A stretch of 64,000 nucleotides of DNA from Mixophyes australis (GCA_036250195.1 JAVHZZ010000003.1:84903418-84967417), one strand, 5' to 3'; shown: positions 30,065 to 44,100, counted from the first letter of the stretch. Notes: generated by a model from the sequence alone, not told the origin. A program made the numbers and translations.

Positions 30065-31821
30065 ATAGTGTATTCCTGCTCTGAGGTATTGTCTGTAGTT
30101 TGTACTGTATGGATATTAGATATGTGTATGCCTGGTAGCTGTAACCAAATGCCCCCTTCCTTCCCACCAAATTGTCCCATGTTTGTGCGCACTTTTCCTA
30201 ATGACAAACAAGAACTTACGCTATTTACTCACCAACATTGAAACAAGTGGCTTGTTTAACTGTTGTAAAATAAATGTCCATAATTGTTTTCCAATAAGTT
30301 CATATAGGAAAGAGACATATAGAGGTGAAGAAGAAATTAGTGACAATTCTGCTCTCCACCACACAGTGCATGTCACATGTAAAGTTTCCCAGCCATCTTT
30401 TTTCCCTTGCTGAGAAAACACATGCTGTGTTGCTAATTGCTACAGGATCCACACTGGAAAATTTTAACGTGCTAGCCTAGTCCTGCATGCCTGACTGTAA
30501 ATTGTTGCAAACCTCCAAAGGGGTCCTTGGTAGAGATAAGTGACATTTTAATAAACCATTTCACTAAATATTTGCCTCTGCATTTTGCACATTTCACAGA
30601 CATCATCATGCCTGCCTTTTTCACAGAGCGGAATGCCATTGCATGGCATAGAAAAGCAAATGTGGAACTCCAAGGTTGTATTGCCAGACCTTTACACCTC
30701 TAGGAAATGGCCTGTACTGGCGCAAAATTATATTATCATGAAATTTCACAGCAATTGTGCGTATCTCTAGCCTCTGGAATGTCAGGGGGCACTCATTTCA
30801 TCTGTATTGTGAATAACCTGTGTGTCAAGCAGACACAAGTATTGTTACTACTGGTACCCAAGTTACTAGAGCTATTGCCTTATCTAATTACTGAGCCAGT
30901 AGTCACCTGCAGTTATGTCCTTAATAAAACCAGCTTAGTGCCAATACAGAAATCAGTTGCCATTTTATGCCTCCCAACTGTCCGAATTTACACAGGACAG
31001 TCCTTATTTTAAAGGTGTTGGGAGGTATGACCCTGCTCTACGCAGCAATGCATGTGCGCTTCAAATTAGGGGGTTAGAGGTGGCCTAGCATTTCAGAAGT
31101 GCTAAACATGCCTCCATTGTGAAATGACCACGCCCCCTTTTGTGTGCCTTGTCACTATCGTCTTATTGGATAACTTCAAAATTTAAGAGGATTGCATTTT
31201 TCCAGATGTCTTCAGAATATTACAATTTGCACTTAACAGCGAGGAGTTTGATATTATTTTAGCACATAATAAAGTGGGAGTGACCAGACTATTGCACTGC
31301 TGGCTTATTACATTTCTATTATAATTTTATAGCGTAACAAGATAAAGGAAAATGAAACATGCACTAGAAGTATGTGCGAAAAACTAACAATTGGGACAAA
31401 GATCATCACAGAGCATGGGCAGGTATAAAACAGAAAACAAAAAATGTCCAAATCTCTCTAAAGAATAATTAAAAAGAAAATGCAAACTTGGTAATGAAAC
31501 AAAACAAATAATTATAAAAGTGACATACAATGCACTGGTGCACTCGATTTACACTTTATGATTTTTTTTTCTTTCTTTCAGTTAGTTTTTTATTTATATA
31601 CAACTTCTTGACACCAACACAAAATGCATTAATTTAAGAAAGGAGTATTTTTTATTTATTTTTATTGATGCACGAGGTGCGGTGTTTACAATCATCCATT
31701 GCTGTTCAAAAAGCAATTGTGGGGGGCCATGGAAAGGGAAGGGCCCTGTTCCTCCCCTTCCCCCAGATTCATAAGGACCCTTAGGGGACAAAGGTCTTCA
31801 GACACCTCTTTGCTAATGCTT
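30065..31821. other. no recognisable gene
   Basis: Mostly unique. A short foldback, CCTCCCAACTGTCC with GTTGGGAGG (about 30,968-31,026), resembles an end of the GC-rich repeats seen near 25.3 and 63.4 kb. Confidence 0.4.
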
Positions 31822-31840
31822 GGGGGGGGGGGGGGGGGGG
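31822..31840 (+). repeat. poly-G tract, 19 bases
   Basis: An uninterrupted run of 19 G residues. It could form a G-quadruplex and is also a place where sequencing length is unreliable. Confidence 0.9.
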
Positions 31841-34740
31841 CTTTACGTCCATGACACACGGAGCCTAAAGACCCCTGGGGGCAAGCGTCTTCAGGATTTC
31901 AGGATCACCTTCCATTGCAAGGCTCGGGTGCACCCTATCTCTCCAAGTTAGACCGAAGCTTTCCTCTGGGAACTAGTTTTCAGCTTCCACCCTAGAAGGA
32001 GCGAGCCTCTGATAACTAGGAGAGAAGGACGCCCATAAGGGTCTAAACCAAAATCCCAAAACAAAAATGTGCCACACACAATGAAAAACTGTGAAAAGTG
32101 TAGAGTGTGATGCAAGTGTATAAAAAATAAATAAATTGCCTCTGGACCGGGCATATAAAAATTGTCCTTGTCCCAAAAGGCAAGGGTATAGGAAAAATTG
32201 TGCTACCTGAACTAAAAGTGCTAGTGTAAAGTGTCTTTATTCTGTGCACAGGCCTCCCCTGTCATTATGTCCATTTTCAGTCACCCTTGGTTCAGGCCAT
32301 ACCAGAGGCACATAGCACCTTGGGCTTAAAGCAACCAGGCTAATGGCCAGAGGCCCAGAGGGTGCCTTTAAGTCCCACTAAGTAAAGTAATACTTCTGTA
32401 AGTCAATAGTACTTAACTGAGAAGTATACTGACACATGATTGGATTGGTGATAATTAGCAATTAGTTTTGTGAGGGATATTTATCTTAGCTGTGGTGCAT
32501 CACACAAAACATACAACTGTATAATACTATTCCACTGCAACATTATTTGGAGGTGTAATCAAATATAGAATTCCATATAATTTATGAACAATTAACAAAA
32601 CAATAGTCCCTTGAATATGAGTGTCAAAAGGATCCATTTGGTAGAGCTGAGCCATCTGTGATGAAACAGGAGACAGCAAACCTGCAAAACATGCCCACTA
32701 ACGCACATGCTCAGTAGTTTTGTGACTGTATATGTCACTACTATGTGACCACACCCTGCTGCACTTGTGTGTAGTGGGACAGACACTCTTTTTTCCTTTA
32801 GTTATTGTCGTCTCTTATATCACCAAGAGGTGTGCAGATGCTGCTTCCTAGACCAAGAAGATCTTTAAATACCTAAATTAAATACCGTTATATATTCATA
32901 AGCGAGATAAAGTATATCACAATAGATTTACTGCCCCAACAGTCTTATACATACTGATTACATTACAAAAAAGTGTAACATACTTTTTTGAACAGTATTT
33001 GAAGTGCATAAATAAACCAACTTTATACTGCTCTTCTAAACCTGTATATGCTAATTAAAGTACAGTATTGTTAACTGAGGTGGATACAATGGCATTGCTA
33101 AAAGTGCTACAAGTACCCAATTTCTCCAACATGGATACTTTTTTTCCAAGCTGGATACATACATACATATACAATAAGTATACGTTTACAGCTAAATCAA
33201 ACTACACTTTTTAAGAGACACTTATGACTTTAATTAAGTTCCATTTAATTGAGCTATTCAACTTTATATGAGCATATTAACTCTACATATTGGCATTGAT
33301 TGCTCCTCTACTATTTATATGCTATTGGTTTTATTTTTCATTTTATTCTGGCTTTTTTTTTATCTCTATTTATTATACACCTGTGCATTGCATGTCACTT
33401 TTATAATAAATGTTAATTTTTATTTAATTATACCAATTGTGCATTTGCTTTTTAATTGCTCTGTGGGGAGCTGTACAAAATGTTTCTGTTTCTTGTTTTA
33501 TAATTGTATAGTGTTTAGCAGCCAAACCAGCCTATACCTTAGTAGCATTGAGTCCTCTGAGTTTTATATGTACTTGAATTCTTCTTGTCTATTATTTGAT
33601 TTTTTTTTTCTGTACTAACTGGTTCCCTTTTCCACAGTCAGGTTTTTTTTTTTATTTCAGGCTAATATACTGTTGAACTGTGTCAGTGTGTCATTTATTG
33701 GGTGAAATCAAACTTCAGCATAGATCATTGCTTGGCAGCAGGATAGCCTACTCAAGGCGCTGCACATTACAGTTATGGAGAATCTGTGGAGAATATAGCT
33801 TTGGAGATTTTATAAGCATCCTTGAAGTCATCTAGTTGTAACCCAATCAGATACTGAAGTAGGTAAAAACATGACTGACATGTAATATTGCACAATCCAT
33901 CCAATACAGAACAAGCTGTGTAGATAACACATGCTGGTATATTGATGTAAAATGGCTACAATTGATCAGGAAGACTACAGAAGAGCCTCTTGAGGGTCGC
34001 ATGAGGTCCCTCTGCCACTTGCTGCCAGGCACTAATATAGATGATCTTATCTATCACACAAGCCGCACCACTGGATGGAAAACTTTCAAAGTGTAACGTA
34101 GCTTACATCATACATGTATTGGCATTGAAAATGTTAATCAATACAAAATCCCTTGGTCTATCTAAATAATAACTAAAATTCTCCAAAATTATTTCTCACA
34201 CTCACTATTAAACCCAAAGTCTTGCCACCGTTAAGATTTAGTACAAGGGTTGAAACGTTTAGGAAGTCTTCAGTTACTCCTTTGTCTGATCCCAAAATGG
34301 AATTACAACCTAACTTAATCTGAGGTAATGTAAACTAAAAAATTCCCTTATATTTCTTATATGTAACGTAAAAAACAAGTTGGCTCATGACTTTGTTAAG
34401 AACACAAAGACAGAACATTATAAAATGAAGTTTGATATGGCAAAAGTCGCAATGCATATTGAATAAAAACGGTGATAACAAATTGACATACAGAAAATAT
34501 AAATGAAAAGTTTTTCTTTAAATAAAAAAGGAGTGAGAGTAGCACACTCACTCTATATTTGCATAATTATGCCACCTGGGAAATGCCTGAAGGTCTGGAC
34601 AATTCATTAGTAGAAGAATAAGCCCCAATAGTTGACAATTCAAAAATAATTCAATTACTCTTTAAACAGTCCTTGCCCACTCCCTCCCTTTCCTAAAATC
34701 ACTGAGAGAAGTGTGTTGGTTTGCTAATCTGTTTTCCGTA
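31841..34740. other. no recognisable gene
   Basis: AT-rich DNA. A hydrophobic open frame at 33,268-33,618 is T-rich low complexity and is not a credible gene. Confidence 0.45.
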
Positions 34741-35320
34741 GGTGCATGTTTTTTTTTTTACATTATAATTGCCGTTATTACCCTACACCCATCACCTAGA
34801 GGTGTAGGAAGACCCCTGGAACGTGTCCTCCATGTATAGTGCCAACCACCCCGGATGGTTTGCCTAGTGCTGTTTATGTGAAAACCAGGGGGACCCCACG
34901 CTAATTTTTTCCCAATTTTCACATAACCAGAAGTAGGCTGGCAGCACTTGGGTTAATAGTGCTCAGATGGGGGGACCCCACTCTTTTTTGTTTTCGAAGA
35001 TTCATCTATTTTTAAATTTTTGACAGTTGCCGGACCTCCGGCTGTATAGACAGACAGTGTAACAGTGATGTGTTTACTAATCACGCAGCTAGGACACACA
35101 GGGAGGATTTGTTAAACACGGGAGAGTTAGCTAAACATGGGAGTATTTGAAATCCCAGCAAATCGCTAGAGATGTCCAGCGATTTTGAAGATCAGAGTAA
35201 ATATACAGCTTAATACATCTGCAGACATGGGGACTAAAATCTCGGGTTATCACCCGCTATTTGCCATGATTTTTAAATGATGGAAAAATCGGACCTTGAT
35301 ACATTTACCCCCTGGTTTCT
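34741..35320. repeat. probable unclassified interspersed repeat
   Basis: Contains GGGGGACCCCACGC, GGGGGGACCCCACTC and a GATACATTTACCCCC end similar to the starts of several MITEs in the window (GGGGGTAAATGTATC at 59,259). No matching left end or duplication was found, so the class is unknown. Confidence 0.35.
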
Positions 35321-36284
35321 TTGTACTAGGTTACATTATGACAGGGGGGGGGGCTTGCTGTGAGTCTCCCTATTATAAATATGATGCTATTTAATGCTTT
35401 TACAAGGGGACCACTCACTGTCCCCATTTTGCTGTAACTAGCCTGGACTATACCACTGGTGATGGTTATTCATTAAGGGAAGGGGGAAAGGTACACTTTG
35501 CATCTGTTTTTAGAACAGTAAAGACATGCAACTCATCATCACCAAGATGATGATAATGACTGGCATCTCTTTATTCTGGTTGCATCTATACAATGTATAT
35601 TAACATATATGGAACACAAAATACACACATAAAACCATACTTTTGTGGTCATACTGTTGCAATGCACTCAGGACACATTTTTACAGCCAACTACAAATCA
35701 AGCCCATTATGTCATCACATTCAGGATATTAGAATAAATCATCAGTGGTTTCAGTTGTATTAGCTATTTAAGAAACTAATAATAATACATATCATTTTCA
35801 AAGAGCGAAACATCCCCTATGCAGTGCAAAATCTACTTTGGCCCTACCATGCGCCTCAATTTGTGTCTAGATTTTTGTTACAGCTCATAGGTTTGCCGAG
35901 TAAGATAATGTTGTTTGCGGATAGAGGTTTACACAACAAAAGGGAGTAGAAGGATTTGTCAAACAAGACACAGCGGTAGAAATGGATCATTTATATGGGA
36001 GTTCCTCGTTATGCCATGTGCATACTCCCATTTCCACTGAACAAAATGACTTTAGCTCAGAGCTGGTGCTCTCATTCTACTGAATACTGACAATGTGACC
36101 TATCTGGTGTCTCCATATTGCATTTCGGCACAGAAACACATTTCAGGGTTCACTCCAATCATTAATGAAAAGATTCATTCACAAATGAAATTGTGTATTA
36201 AAAACGGTCCTGATGTTCCTACACTCATCCAAAATTTAATGAAGAAAAGCCGAGGGCTATTTTAGGGAAAAAATAGCAACATAC
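35321..36284. other. no recognisable feature
   Basis: Unique-looking AT-rich DNA with a short G run near 35,344. Confidence 0.45.
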
Positions 36285-37677
36285 TGTCATGAACCTGAAG
36301 TGTCTGGGGGTGTGAGAGCACTGCTGTGACTTTGGGGTGTTTGCTGTATGAGGTCACACACGATTTCAGCCCGCAGTCTCTCTCTACCTATCACACAGGT
36401 TATAGACCTACGGAATCGCCCCAAACACAGCGCTCTCACACCCCCAGACACTTCAGGTTCTGCCACCACCTTTTGGAAATGGGCAATAGGACCCCAATAT
36501 ACTGTTCCACACTGGCACGCAGGTTTCTAGCTACCCACAAACTAGCAATACCCACACCAGCATGCACAGGGTTAACTCTTCACAGCTCCAGACTGGTACA
36601 CAAATGTAAATGCAAGCACACAGCTTGTTAATCAAATGTATCAACAAATCACACACTGGCATTCCAAGGGTTAACCTGGTCGAGCAATCTCTTCTTCTAA
36701 TAGGCTAATGGATTTTTTAGAGTATCAAAAACGCAACTTATTAAATTATAGATTTAATATACAAAAATACAGGGCATTCAGATATAAAGAAAAATAATGA
36801 ATAAACAATTAATAGACTGACATAACAAGCAAAAACAGTTAAAATAAAAAGGGATAACAGTACAGAGCATAACTAACTTATAATCTGTATGCCTGGGGCA
36901 GGCAGAGAAGATGGACAGTCCTTCAATTAGATTGATTGAAACTGACAGTTTGTTCCTTCAGAACACAGGTTTATAAGCAACATGAAATGGGATGGTCAAC
37001 ACAGGGGCAGTGTTTAATGCTGATAAGGAGTTGTCGCCTGTAACACTTTTTCAATCACCATTTGCCTGTTGCCTGATTTACTAACCAATTCTACTATGTG
37101 ATATACCTTTTTGTAGAGCATGACATCGATCCCATTTTATCATTAATAAATCCCTTATGACTCTGTCCATCTTTTGATACCAAACATGATGACCTTTGAT
37201 AATGTGACATACGTTTTCCAAAGATATGTGATTTAAGCTATTCACAGATACCCCCCATACCTGTCATTCACAACTCTGGTGTGATTTCTGCTCCTCAGTA
37301 TGAAGTGGCACACAGATTTCCCAAAATATGAAAAATGAATTAATTTCCTTTCAAGTTCACATACAGGTTTTATACAAAAGTCTCCAAGATTCTCACCTAG
37401 GCATATGGCTCTCCAATTTACACATAGTGGTTAGTTTGTGTTTACAACCCTATTGAAAGGAAATCAATTACCTAGGGAAATACATAATCAAATACAATGG
37501 ATGTCTGTGATCTGCATATCTTAAGCTGGTCTCTTCACAAAGGGTTTCCTTAACTTAATTACCTCCTACTGGGCTCATTGTTTCATTAAAAGAAAAACAT
37601 TTGGTCACACATTTATCTGAGTTGAAGATCAGGTTCATTTGTATGTATCCATGCAAAGTTTTATTTGGGCCCTGACA
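36285..37677 (-). repeat. possible solo LTR
   Basis: On the minus strand it starts TGTCAGGGCCC (37677) and ends GGTTCATGACA (36285), a TG...CA segment with short inverted ends. A TATA-like TTATAA lies at 36,970-36,975 and AT-rich polyadenylation-like sequence near 36,735-36,770. The last 190 bases hold a strong inverted repeat, CCTGAAGTGTCTGGGGGTGT with its complement. No target duplication (CATAC versus TTCAA), so the call is tentative. Confidence 0.4.
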
Positions 37678-37740
37678 TTCAATATTCTATTTCATCATAT
37701 CAGATTTATGCTCTCATCCTGACACATACATTTAATGAAA

Positions 37741-38010
37741 GCAGTGTTTCGAAAGTGGAAGAAGGATGAAGCAGTGGTTCTAAAGTGGAAGAATGATGAA
37801 GCAGTGGTTCTAAAGTGGAAGAACGATGAAGCAGTGGTTCTAAAGTGGAAGAACGATGAAGCAGTGGTTCTAAAGTGGAAGAATGATGAAGCAGTGGTTC
37901 TAAAGTGGAAGAACGATGAAGCAGTGGTTCTAAAGTGGAAGAATGATGAAGCAGTGGTTCTAAAGTGGAAGAACGATGAAGCAGTGGTTCTAAAGTGGAA
38001 GAACGTTGGA
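37741..38010 (+). repeat. 30-bp minisatellite, nine units
   Basis: Nine tandem 30-base units GCAGTGGTTCTAAAGTGGAA plus GAAYGATGAA. Most differ only at the C/T site, and the first and last units are diverged. Because 30 is divisible by three, both strands stay open in several frames as 10-residue peptide repeats. Confidence 0.95.
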
Positions 38011-40379
38011 CTCTGGAGAGTTTCACGTCTTTCCGTACACCTATACCTCCATGCAAAGTGAAGATTAAGCAGCATGGACCTTTCACTGTGTCGACTATGC
38101 AGACACATTGGTGTAAAAGCAAGGCTTTATGAAGTGGACACAATTTGTACAGGGCACCCATTGATTAAGATTAAAGTGTTGCAAAGCAGTGACATAAACA
38201 GGTAGTGACTGCAAACTTTAAATTTTGCTAACGTTTGCAGTCAGATTGGAGAAAATAGTAGATATTTGCTGCATGCTGGCACAATAACTGTGATGGGGAA
38301 AACTGAATTGTACATAGCTGTTTTTATAAAATTCAAGCTCTATGAATGTCTTTGACTCTGCCTCCATCATGTGCATGTGGCGGTGCTTACTGAACAGAAT
38401 GATGGTATGTTCGCTGTGGCAGCACGCATGAACACACTGAATATTATGTGACTTATTGGCTCACTGATGTGGAGCATATGGAGATGAAGTATACAAGATG
38501 ACTTCATTCAGCACTGTTGTTGGCTGCCTTGTGCCATCAGCTAAACAAATAGCCTGATGGATTAAGAGTGCCATGTTGTCAATTTGGATTTAAGCCTTGC
38601 ATCAAAACATTTTTAAACCTATAGTTTTAACTAAGAATGCAATAGATGTTTCTGTTTGTTTTTATTAAATTACAAACATATCAAGATTTACTGTGACTTT
38701 TCGTTTTAGATTGTTTGCTTAGTATTAGAAATGGTTAGTAATAAAATTATAGTACCTTTAAATGCAATATAAATAATATAGCACTGTTATTAGCAGGCGT
38801 AAATATAACAAAATACTGTGGTCCGAGGTTTGTGAGAGCCTGGGAGACAGCAACACATAACTGCCTTGAATCTATTAGTGTTAGTATCTTTTGGGTATTG
38901 TTTAGAACAAAAAGTAAAAACAAACAAGTAAATAAAAATGCCAGAGTAGTGGAGTATGCATGTGAGAATATCTATAACCGTGTTCCAGGACCGAACATTA
39001 TATAGTTGTATATATATAGCCAGTAGAAGACAAACTCTTAATCTTTTGCAAAAGTATATAGGAATGGTAGCACAGCCTAGCTGAAGTAGTGGCAGAGGTA
39101 CACCAAACCTAAAAATAACACTATGAAGTACTTTGCTGGGTTATCCAAGTCACCTATCTGGCAGGTCTGGATAGAGTCCAGTGAGCTCATAACCCAGCAC
39201 TCCCATGCACATATTGAATGGCAAGCAGTATCTCTCATGCATGCAACAATGTAAAGATATCTTGCTCTCTGTTTGTATTTTAGATCCATTACCAGTGGTG
39301 GTTCACCATCTTAGTAAGGCACAGGGAAGTCAAATCACTGTTAATCTGTTATCACTCCCCTCTCCTCTAGAACATATGGCAAGGAATTTCAGTGAAGATT
39401 GATCCTTTGTGTTACAAAATTTAGCAGAATGTATGGAATTAGTGAGGCATCCTATATATTTATTTTTGCTTATTTTGTATCTGGATAATAACAAAATAGA
39501 CAAGCTTGGGCAAGTGAAGAGTAGCACATATGTACTGTGAATTCTGCCTTGTTCCTTACAGGGAAAGAATTAAATAGGACACTTTGGGTTCCATCCTGGT
39601 AGCCTTGGGAGGAGATGGGGGTAGTTTAAATTGTGCTTTCCTCTGCCTGTCAGTCACTTAACATTATGTCCTAAAACACTAGCCTTGCATAATAATGTGA
39701 CCAGTCAGAATATACTGTATGCTATTTGTTCTGGAAATATTAGGTTACTTGTGTCTGTGGTGTTTCTGTATATACTTGGGTCACAAATGGTAGAATCAGT
39801 AAAGGGAATAGTGTCAGGAAAGTTAGTCCAGATGTGACACATCCCTATAAATGTGAAAAATTGGACGTGAGTTCAGGAGTAGATTGCTTCAGCTAAATAC
39901 TTTCTCAGGAAGCAGTTCAGTGGAGGTCAGACAGGTGTCGGCAGTTTGCAAAACAAAACAGATTATCTAGAATGTTACCAAACCAATAGGAAATTATAGT
40001 AGAAAAGAACAGTGTACACAAAACAGCAACACAGGACACACTGCCATCTGATGGATACACATCAAATGTTTGTATAACTGGGACTCAGTTGGATGAAAGT
40101 CATAACTGGACAGTGAATGTGGAAGGATATAGCATATTTAGGAAGGAAAAGAAAGATAGGAATGTGGGTGGGTTTATCTACATGTACAAAGCTGTTTAAG
40201 ACTTAACAGGAGGAGGTTATCAGAGATTATATTATATGCATCTAGTAATAAAACTTGTACTGAAATTCATTTATCTGTTTAAAATACCATAACTTTCACA
40301 AGTGGTAGAAGGATCAAATACAGTGGAGATCTGCTGGATATAACAGAATAGATGTTACATGTAATGTACAGATGAGGGG
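38011..40379. other. no recognisable gene
   Basis: AT-rich unique-looking DNA. Short open frames without recognisable domains. Confidence 0.45.
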
Positions 40380-40772
40380 GCATTGAGGGAGTAGTGAGCA
40401 CAACATGGTAACATTTATTTCACCAATAAAGATGGTCAGATGCGATCAATGGGGTTCCAACGCACAAAAGAGATTTAATTACAAAATATAACAAAGAATA
40501 ACTGATATATACACTTGAGGACTGGATCCAGTAACAGTCATCAATCCTGAAGTCTGTGTAGAGAGGGACTGTTTCTGTGCCCAGTGGCCTGTTTTTATAC
40601 AGTCTGAGTTGAAAGAAAACAGTGATGATGTCACAATGTAAACAAAGATAACGTTAAGATCATTCTTTATTGGTTCAGGGTAGTAGGTAGGTTCAAGATA
40701 GTTCAGTACACTGCAAGTCATTAGTCGATTCACACAATGCTTCTCCAAAGGTGGGGGCAACTCACTTCAACA
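40380..40772 (-). repeat. possible LTR fragment
   Basis: On the minus strand it starts TGTTGAAGTGAGTTGCC (40772), has a TATA box in GTATAAAAAC (40,600-40,591) and an AATTAAA polyadenylation-like signal about 115 bases further (near 40,477). This order fits U3-R-U5. The downstream border is uncertain and no internal retroelement coding is attached. Confidence 0.4.
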
Positions 40773-41289
40773 GTTGTGAATGTGTCTTGCCTCAGGGAAC
40801 CGCCAAAAGCCAAGTTTAAATTAACCTATTAATATATTTGGTAAAGAGTATTTTGAGAATTAATCTCATACTAATCATAACTAGCGATTGCAATGTGCAA
40901 TCCGATGATACAGGATTCCTGCTTGTGAAATGTGGATTAATATAAGACCAAACACAACACATTTCTTAAGTCCTGAATCCTAAATATCTTTAATGTAGGT
41001 TTACGATTGTGTAATACATCTCTAAGTCTTTTATACTAATAATAAAAGAATGTGAGTTGGAAACTTTATTAAAAGGGAGCTATTTACAAATGTAGGTGTC
41101 AATGTAAGTGTATTTGCTTTATTTTCCTATGTGACTGTGCAATGAACCCTTATACACTATTGCGTGCTACTCGTAAAGGAAACTATTACAACTAGTATTT
41201 ATTAATTTAGAACGACTACATGCAATTATTTGAGTTCAACAGCATTGAAGGTAACAATAGAAACAAGAGCCAATTATGTAAAAAAGAAA
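40773..41289. other. no recognisable feature
   Basis: AT-rich unique-looking DNA immediately 3' (in LINE orientation) of the L2 element. Confidence 0.45.
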
Positions 41290-44100
41290 TCATGTTACCC
41301 GACATTGAAGCTTAAAAACTGATTGGATTACTGAAGTGGGGTTAATGCGACGTGTGACGTATGCCAGTTTGTGTAGCATATCTTGTGTGAAAGATATGTT
41401 GAAAAATGAGTGCACGCATATGCATTTATGCAGACTTGCCCAACTCTGACATTTGTGCCTGCCCTTTTCCACCTGTTTCCCACCTCTCCCAGTACAGGCA
41501 GTGAGACATAGGAACCAGATAGAAGGTGAAGCGGCGGTCGTTCGCCGACCAAAGGGGACGAGAAGGAGTGTGAATGGAGATAAGATTGCAGACATATTAA
41601 GCAATGGAGTTGGTGAGGGGTTTGTAGGTGAGGGTGAGGAGTTTGAAGAGGATTCTGTAGCAGAGGGGGAGCCAGTGCAGTGTTTCACAGAGAAAAGAGG
41701 CAGATGTAGCCCGAAGAAAGAGGAAAATTAGTTAGTCTCGCTGCAGTATTGAGTACAAACTGAGGAGTGAGACGCGCGTGGGGGGGATCAGTAAGGAGGA
41801 TGTTGCAGTAATCAAGGAGAGAAATAATCAGAGCGTGATGAGATTTTTAATGGCGTCGATGGAGAGTAAGGGTCTGATAGGTCAGGAGAGTAGAGGTAGT
41901 TTTGGGTGTCATCGGCATAAAGGTGGTACAGGAGTCTGAAGGAACTGATAAGCTCACCCAGTGAAGGGTGTACAAAGAAAAGAGCATAGGACTCCAAAGG
42001 GAAGTGGGAAGAATGGGAAAGAGGAGTCCGAGGTGGAAACAGAGAAAGTGTGGTTAGAGAGATAGGAGGTGAACCAAGAGAGGACTGTGTCAGAAGGGTC
42101 AATGGTGCTAAGGGTGTGCAGCAGTAGAGGGTCATCAAGGGTGTCGAAAGCTGCAGACAGCTCCAGGAGGATAAGCAGGGAGTAGTAGCCTTTGGATTTG
42201 GCAAAAAGCAGATTGGTGACCTTTGACTGGGCAATTTCTGTGGAGTGGAGTGGGTGGAATTTAGATAGGAGAGGTTCAAGGAGAGAGTTGTCGGAAAGAT
42301 AGCTAGAGAGACAGTTGTAGACAAGGCATTTAAGCACTTTAGAAGCAAATGGAGAAGAGAGATGCGTTGGTAGTTAGAGAGGGAGGTGGGGTCAAGATTC
42401 AGTTTTTTAAGAAAGGACTAGAGAAGTGCATTATTAAAGGAAGATTGGAAGATACCAGTGGAGAGGGATAAGTTTAAGAAGTGAGCAAGGTTTGTGCAGG
42501 CAGTAGGCAAGAGGAATTATAGGGCAGAAGTAGCACATAGGATGATGGCTGGAGGGCAAGGGGGAGGGGGGGGGTGAAGCCAGGGGCCATAAGAGAAGTT
42601 GGAGGAGGAAATTTTGTTTCTGATGGAATCAATTTTGATGGTGAAGAAGGTGGCAAAGTCAATGGCACTGACAGAGGGTGGAATGGGAGGAGAAGGAGGG
42701 GAAAGAACACAGTTGAAATTAGGCGATGGGGGTTGGATGACTGAGATAAGATGAGAGACTATTGTTTGGCTAGGGAGAGGGGGAAGAGGATGAACTTGAA
42801 TTGAAGAAAATCTGTTAGGGAGTGAGATTTTCTCGTGTCATTCGCAGTACGTCAACATTTTTAAGGAAGAGTGTAAGAGTAAAGTGCCAATGTTGGGGGT
42901 TGGAGCAGCAGAGGGAAACAGAGGTGGCAGGGTAGGCAACATCAAGGGCAGAAGAGAAGGTGAGGTTAAAGCAGGAGGTTGCCAGTTTGGAACAGGACAG
43001 GGAGGTTAAGGGGGAGAAGAGATTATCAAGGGAGGAGGAAAAATAGCGGTTCCAAGGGTGTCAAAATTAAATAGAGTAAACATGTGTTTTGGTGAGGGGG
43101 AAGGTAAAGGAGATGAGGAGAGAGTGAAGGTGATGAGGAGTGGGTGATGGTGAGGTGATGATCAAAAAGAGGGAAGGGAGAAACCAGAAAGAGTGCAAAA
43201 GTAGAAGAAAACAAGGTCAAGGGAGTTGCCAAAGCAGTGTGATAGGCCAAAGGATGAGGAGAGAGCAAGAAGTTTAATTGAACCAAGGTCAGGGAGGTTA
43301 TCGATGGGGATATAAAGTCACCCAGAATGATGGGGGGGGGGTTTGTCGTGAGGTAGAGGCCACAAAGTTATCAAGGAATTGGGTGGTAGGTTCAGGGTGG
43401 TGCGCTAAATAACTGCGATACGAATATGAAGACACGGATAGAGTGGATCTCAAATGAGGAGAACACAATGGAAAGCTCAGGAGGGACAACAAAAAAGGTA
43501 CAAGTGGGGGTAAAGGAGGATGTTCACACCACCGCCATGACGGTCCCTGGACCTGACGGAGTGGATGATGGAAAGGCCACAAAAGGAAGGGAGGTAGGGG
43601 AAGTGAATTGGAAGAGGAGATCCTGGTTTCAGTTATGTCAAGGAGGTTGAGTGAGTTGGATATGAAGAGGTCGTGGACAGAGCGCAGTTTATTGCAAATG
43701 GATCTGGCATTCCAAAAGGGCACAGGAGTAATGGAGTGTGGAAAGGGGAAATGTGAAAAATATTGGTGGGGTTACATGTGTGCAGGGGTGTGCTAGGTCT
43801 AGGAATGTGGATAGGGTGGGGAGTGTAAGGGAATAGGATGTGAGCAATGAGGCATGGCATGAGGAAAAGGGAGAATTGGAGAGAAATAGAGGGGAGGAGG
43901 AAAGAAGAAATAAAAGAGGAGGCTATAGCGAGAGAGAGAGAGGGATGGAGGGTATGGGGGCACTAGGTCTGGGAGGCAAAAGGTGAAATAATGCAGTAAG
44001 GAGGAGGGAGGGGGCAGGGGGAAGTGGAGACAGGCAGCAAAGGAGACAATGCAGGATAGTAAACATCAGTTAATAGGATACAGAGTGAACAGTCAGCAGA
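41290..44100 (-). pseudogene. L2 LINE ORF2 remnant: endonuclease and reverse transcriptase
   Basis: Non-LTR retrotransposon on the minus strand, about 2.8 kb. The apurinic-type endonuclease starts at 43,723 with FWNARSICNKLRSVHDLFIS and LNLLDITETRI. The RT has LLILLELSAAFDTLDDPLLL (42,170 region, first catalytic Asp) and YHLYADDTQ (about 41,905) with the YADD pair. The C-terminal region shows SLKHCTGSPSATE in one frame and LHWLPLCYRILFKLLTLTYK in another (41,690-41,610), the typical L2 'LHWLP' block. Many frameshifts and stops. A canonical 3' tail is not visible at the low end. Confidence 0.8.

Noticed and set aside
33268..33618. Hydrophobic 116-codon frame suggesting a membrane protein
   Set aside because: T-rich low-complexity DNA produces Phe/Leu/Ile runs. 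No start context, homology or neighbouring exon.
37695..38161. Open frames of 10-residue repeats on both strands, and a CRISPR-like periodicity
   Set aside because: The 30-bp units are directly adjacent with no unique spacers, so it is a minisatellite. The frames stay open because the unit length is divisible by three.
43426..43796. Plus-strand frames in the L2 region
   Set aside because: Antisense shadows of the L2 endonuclease region.
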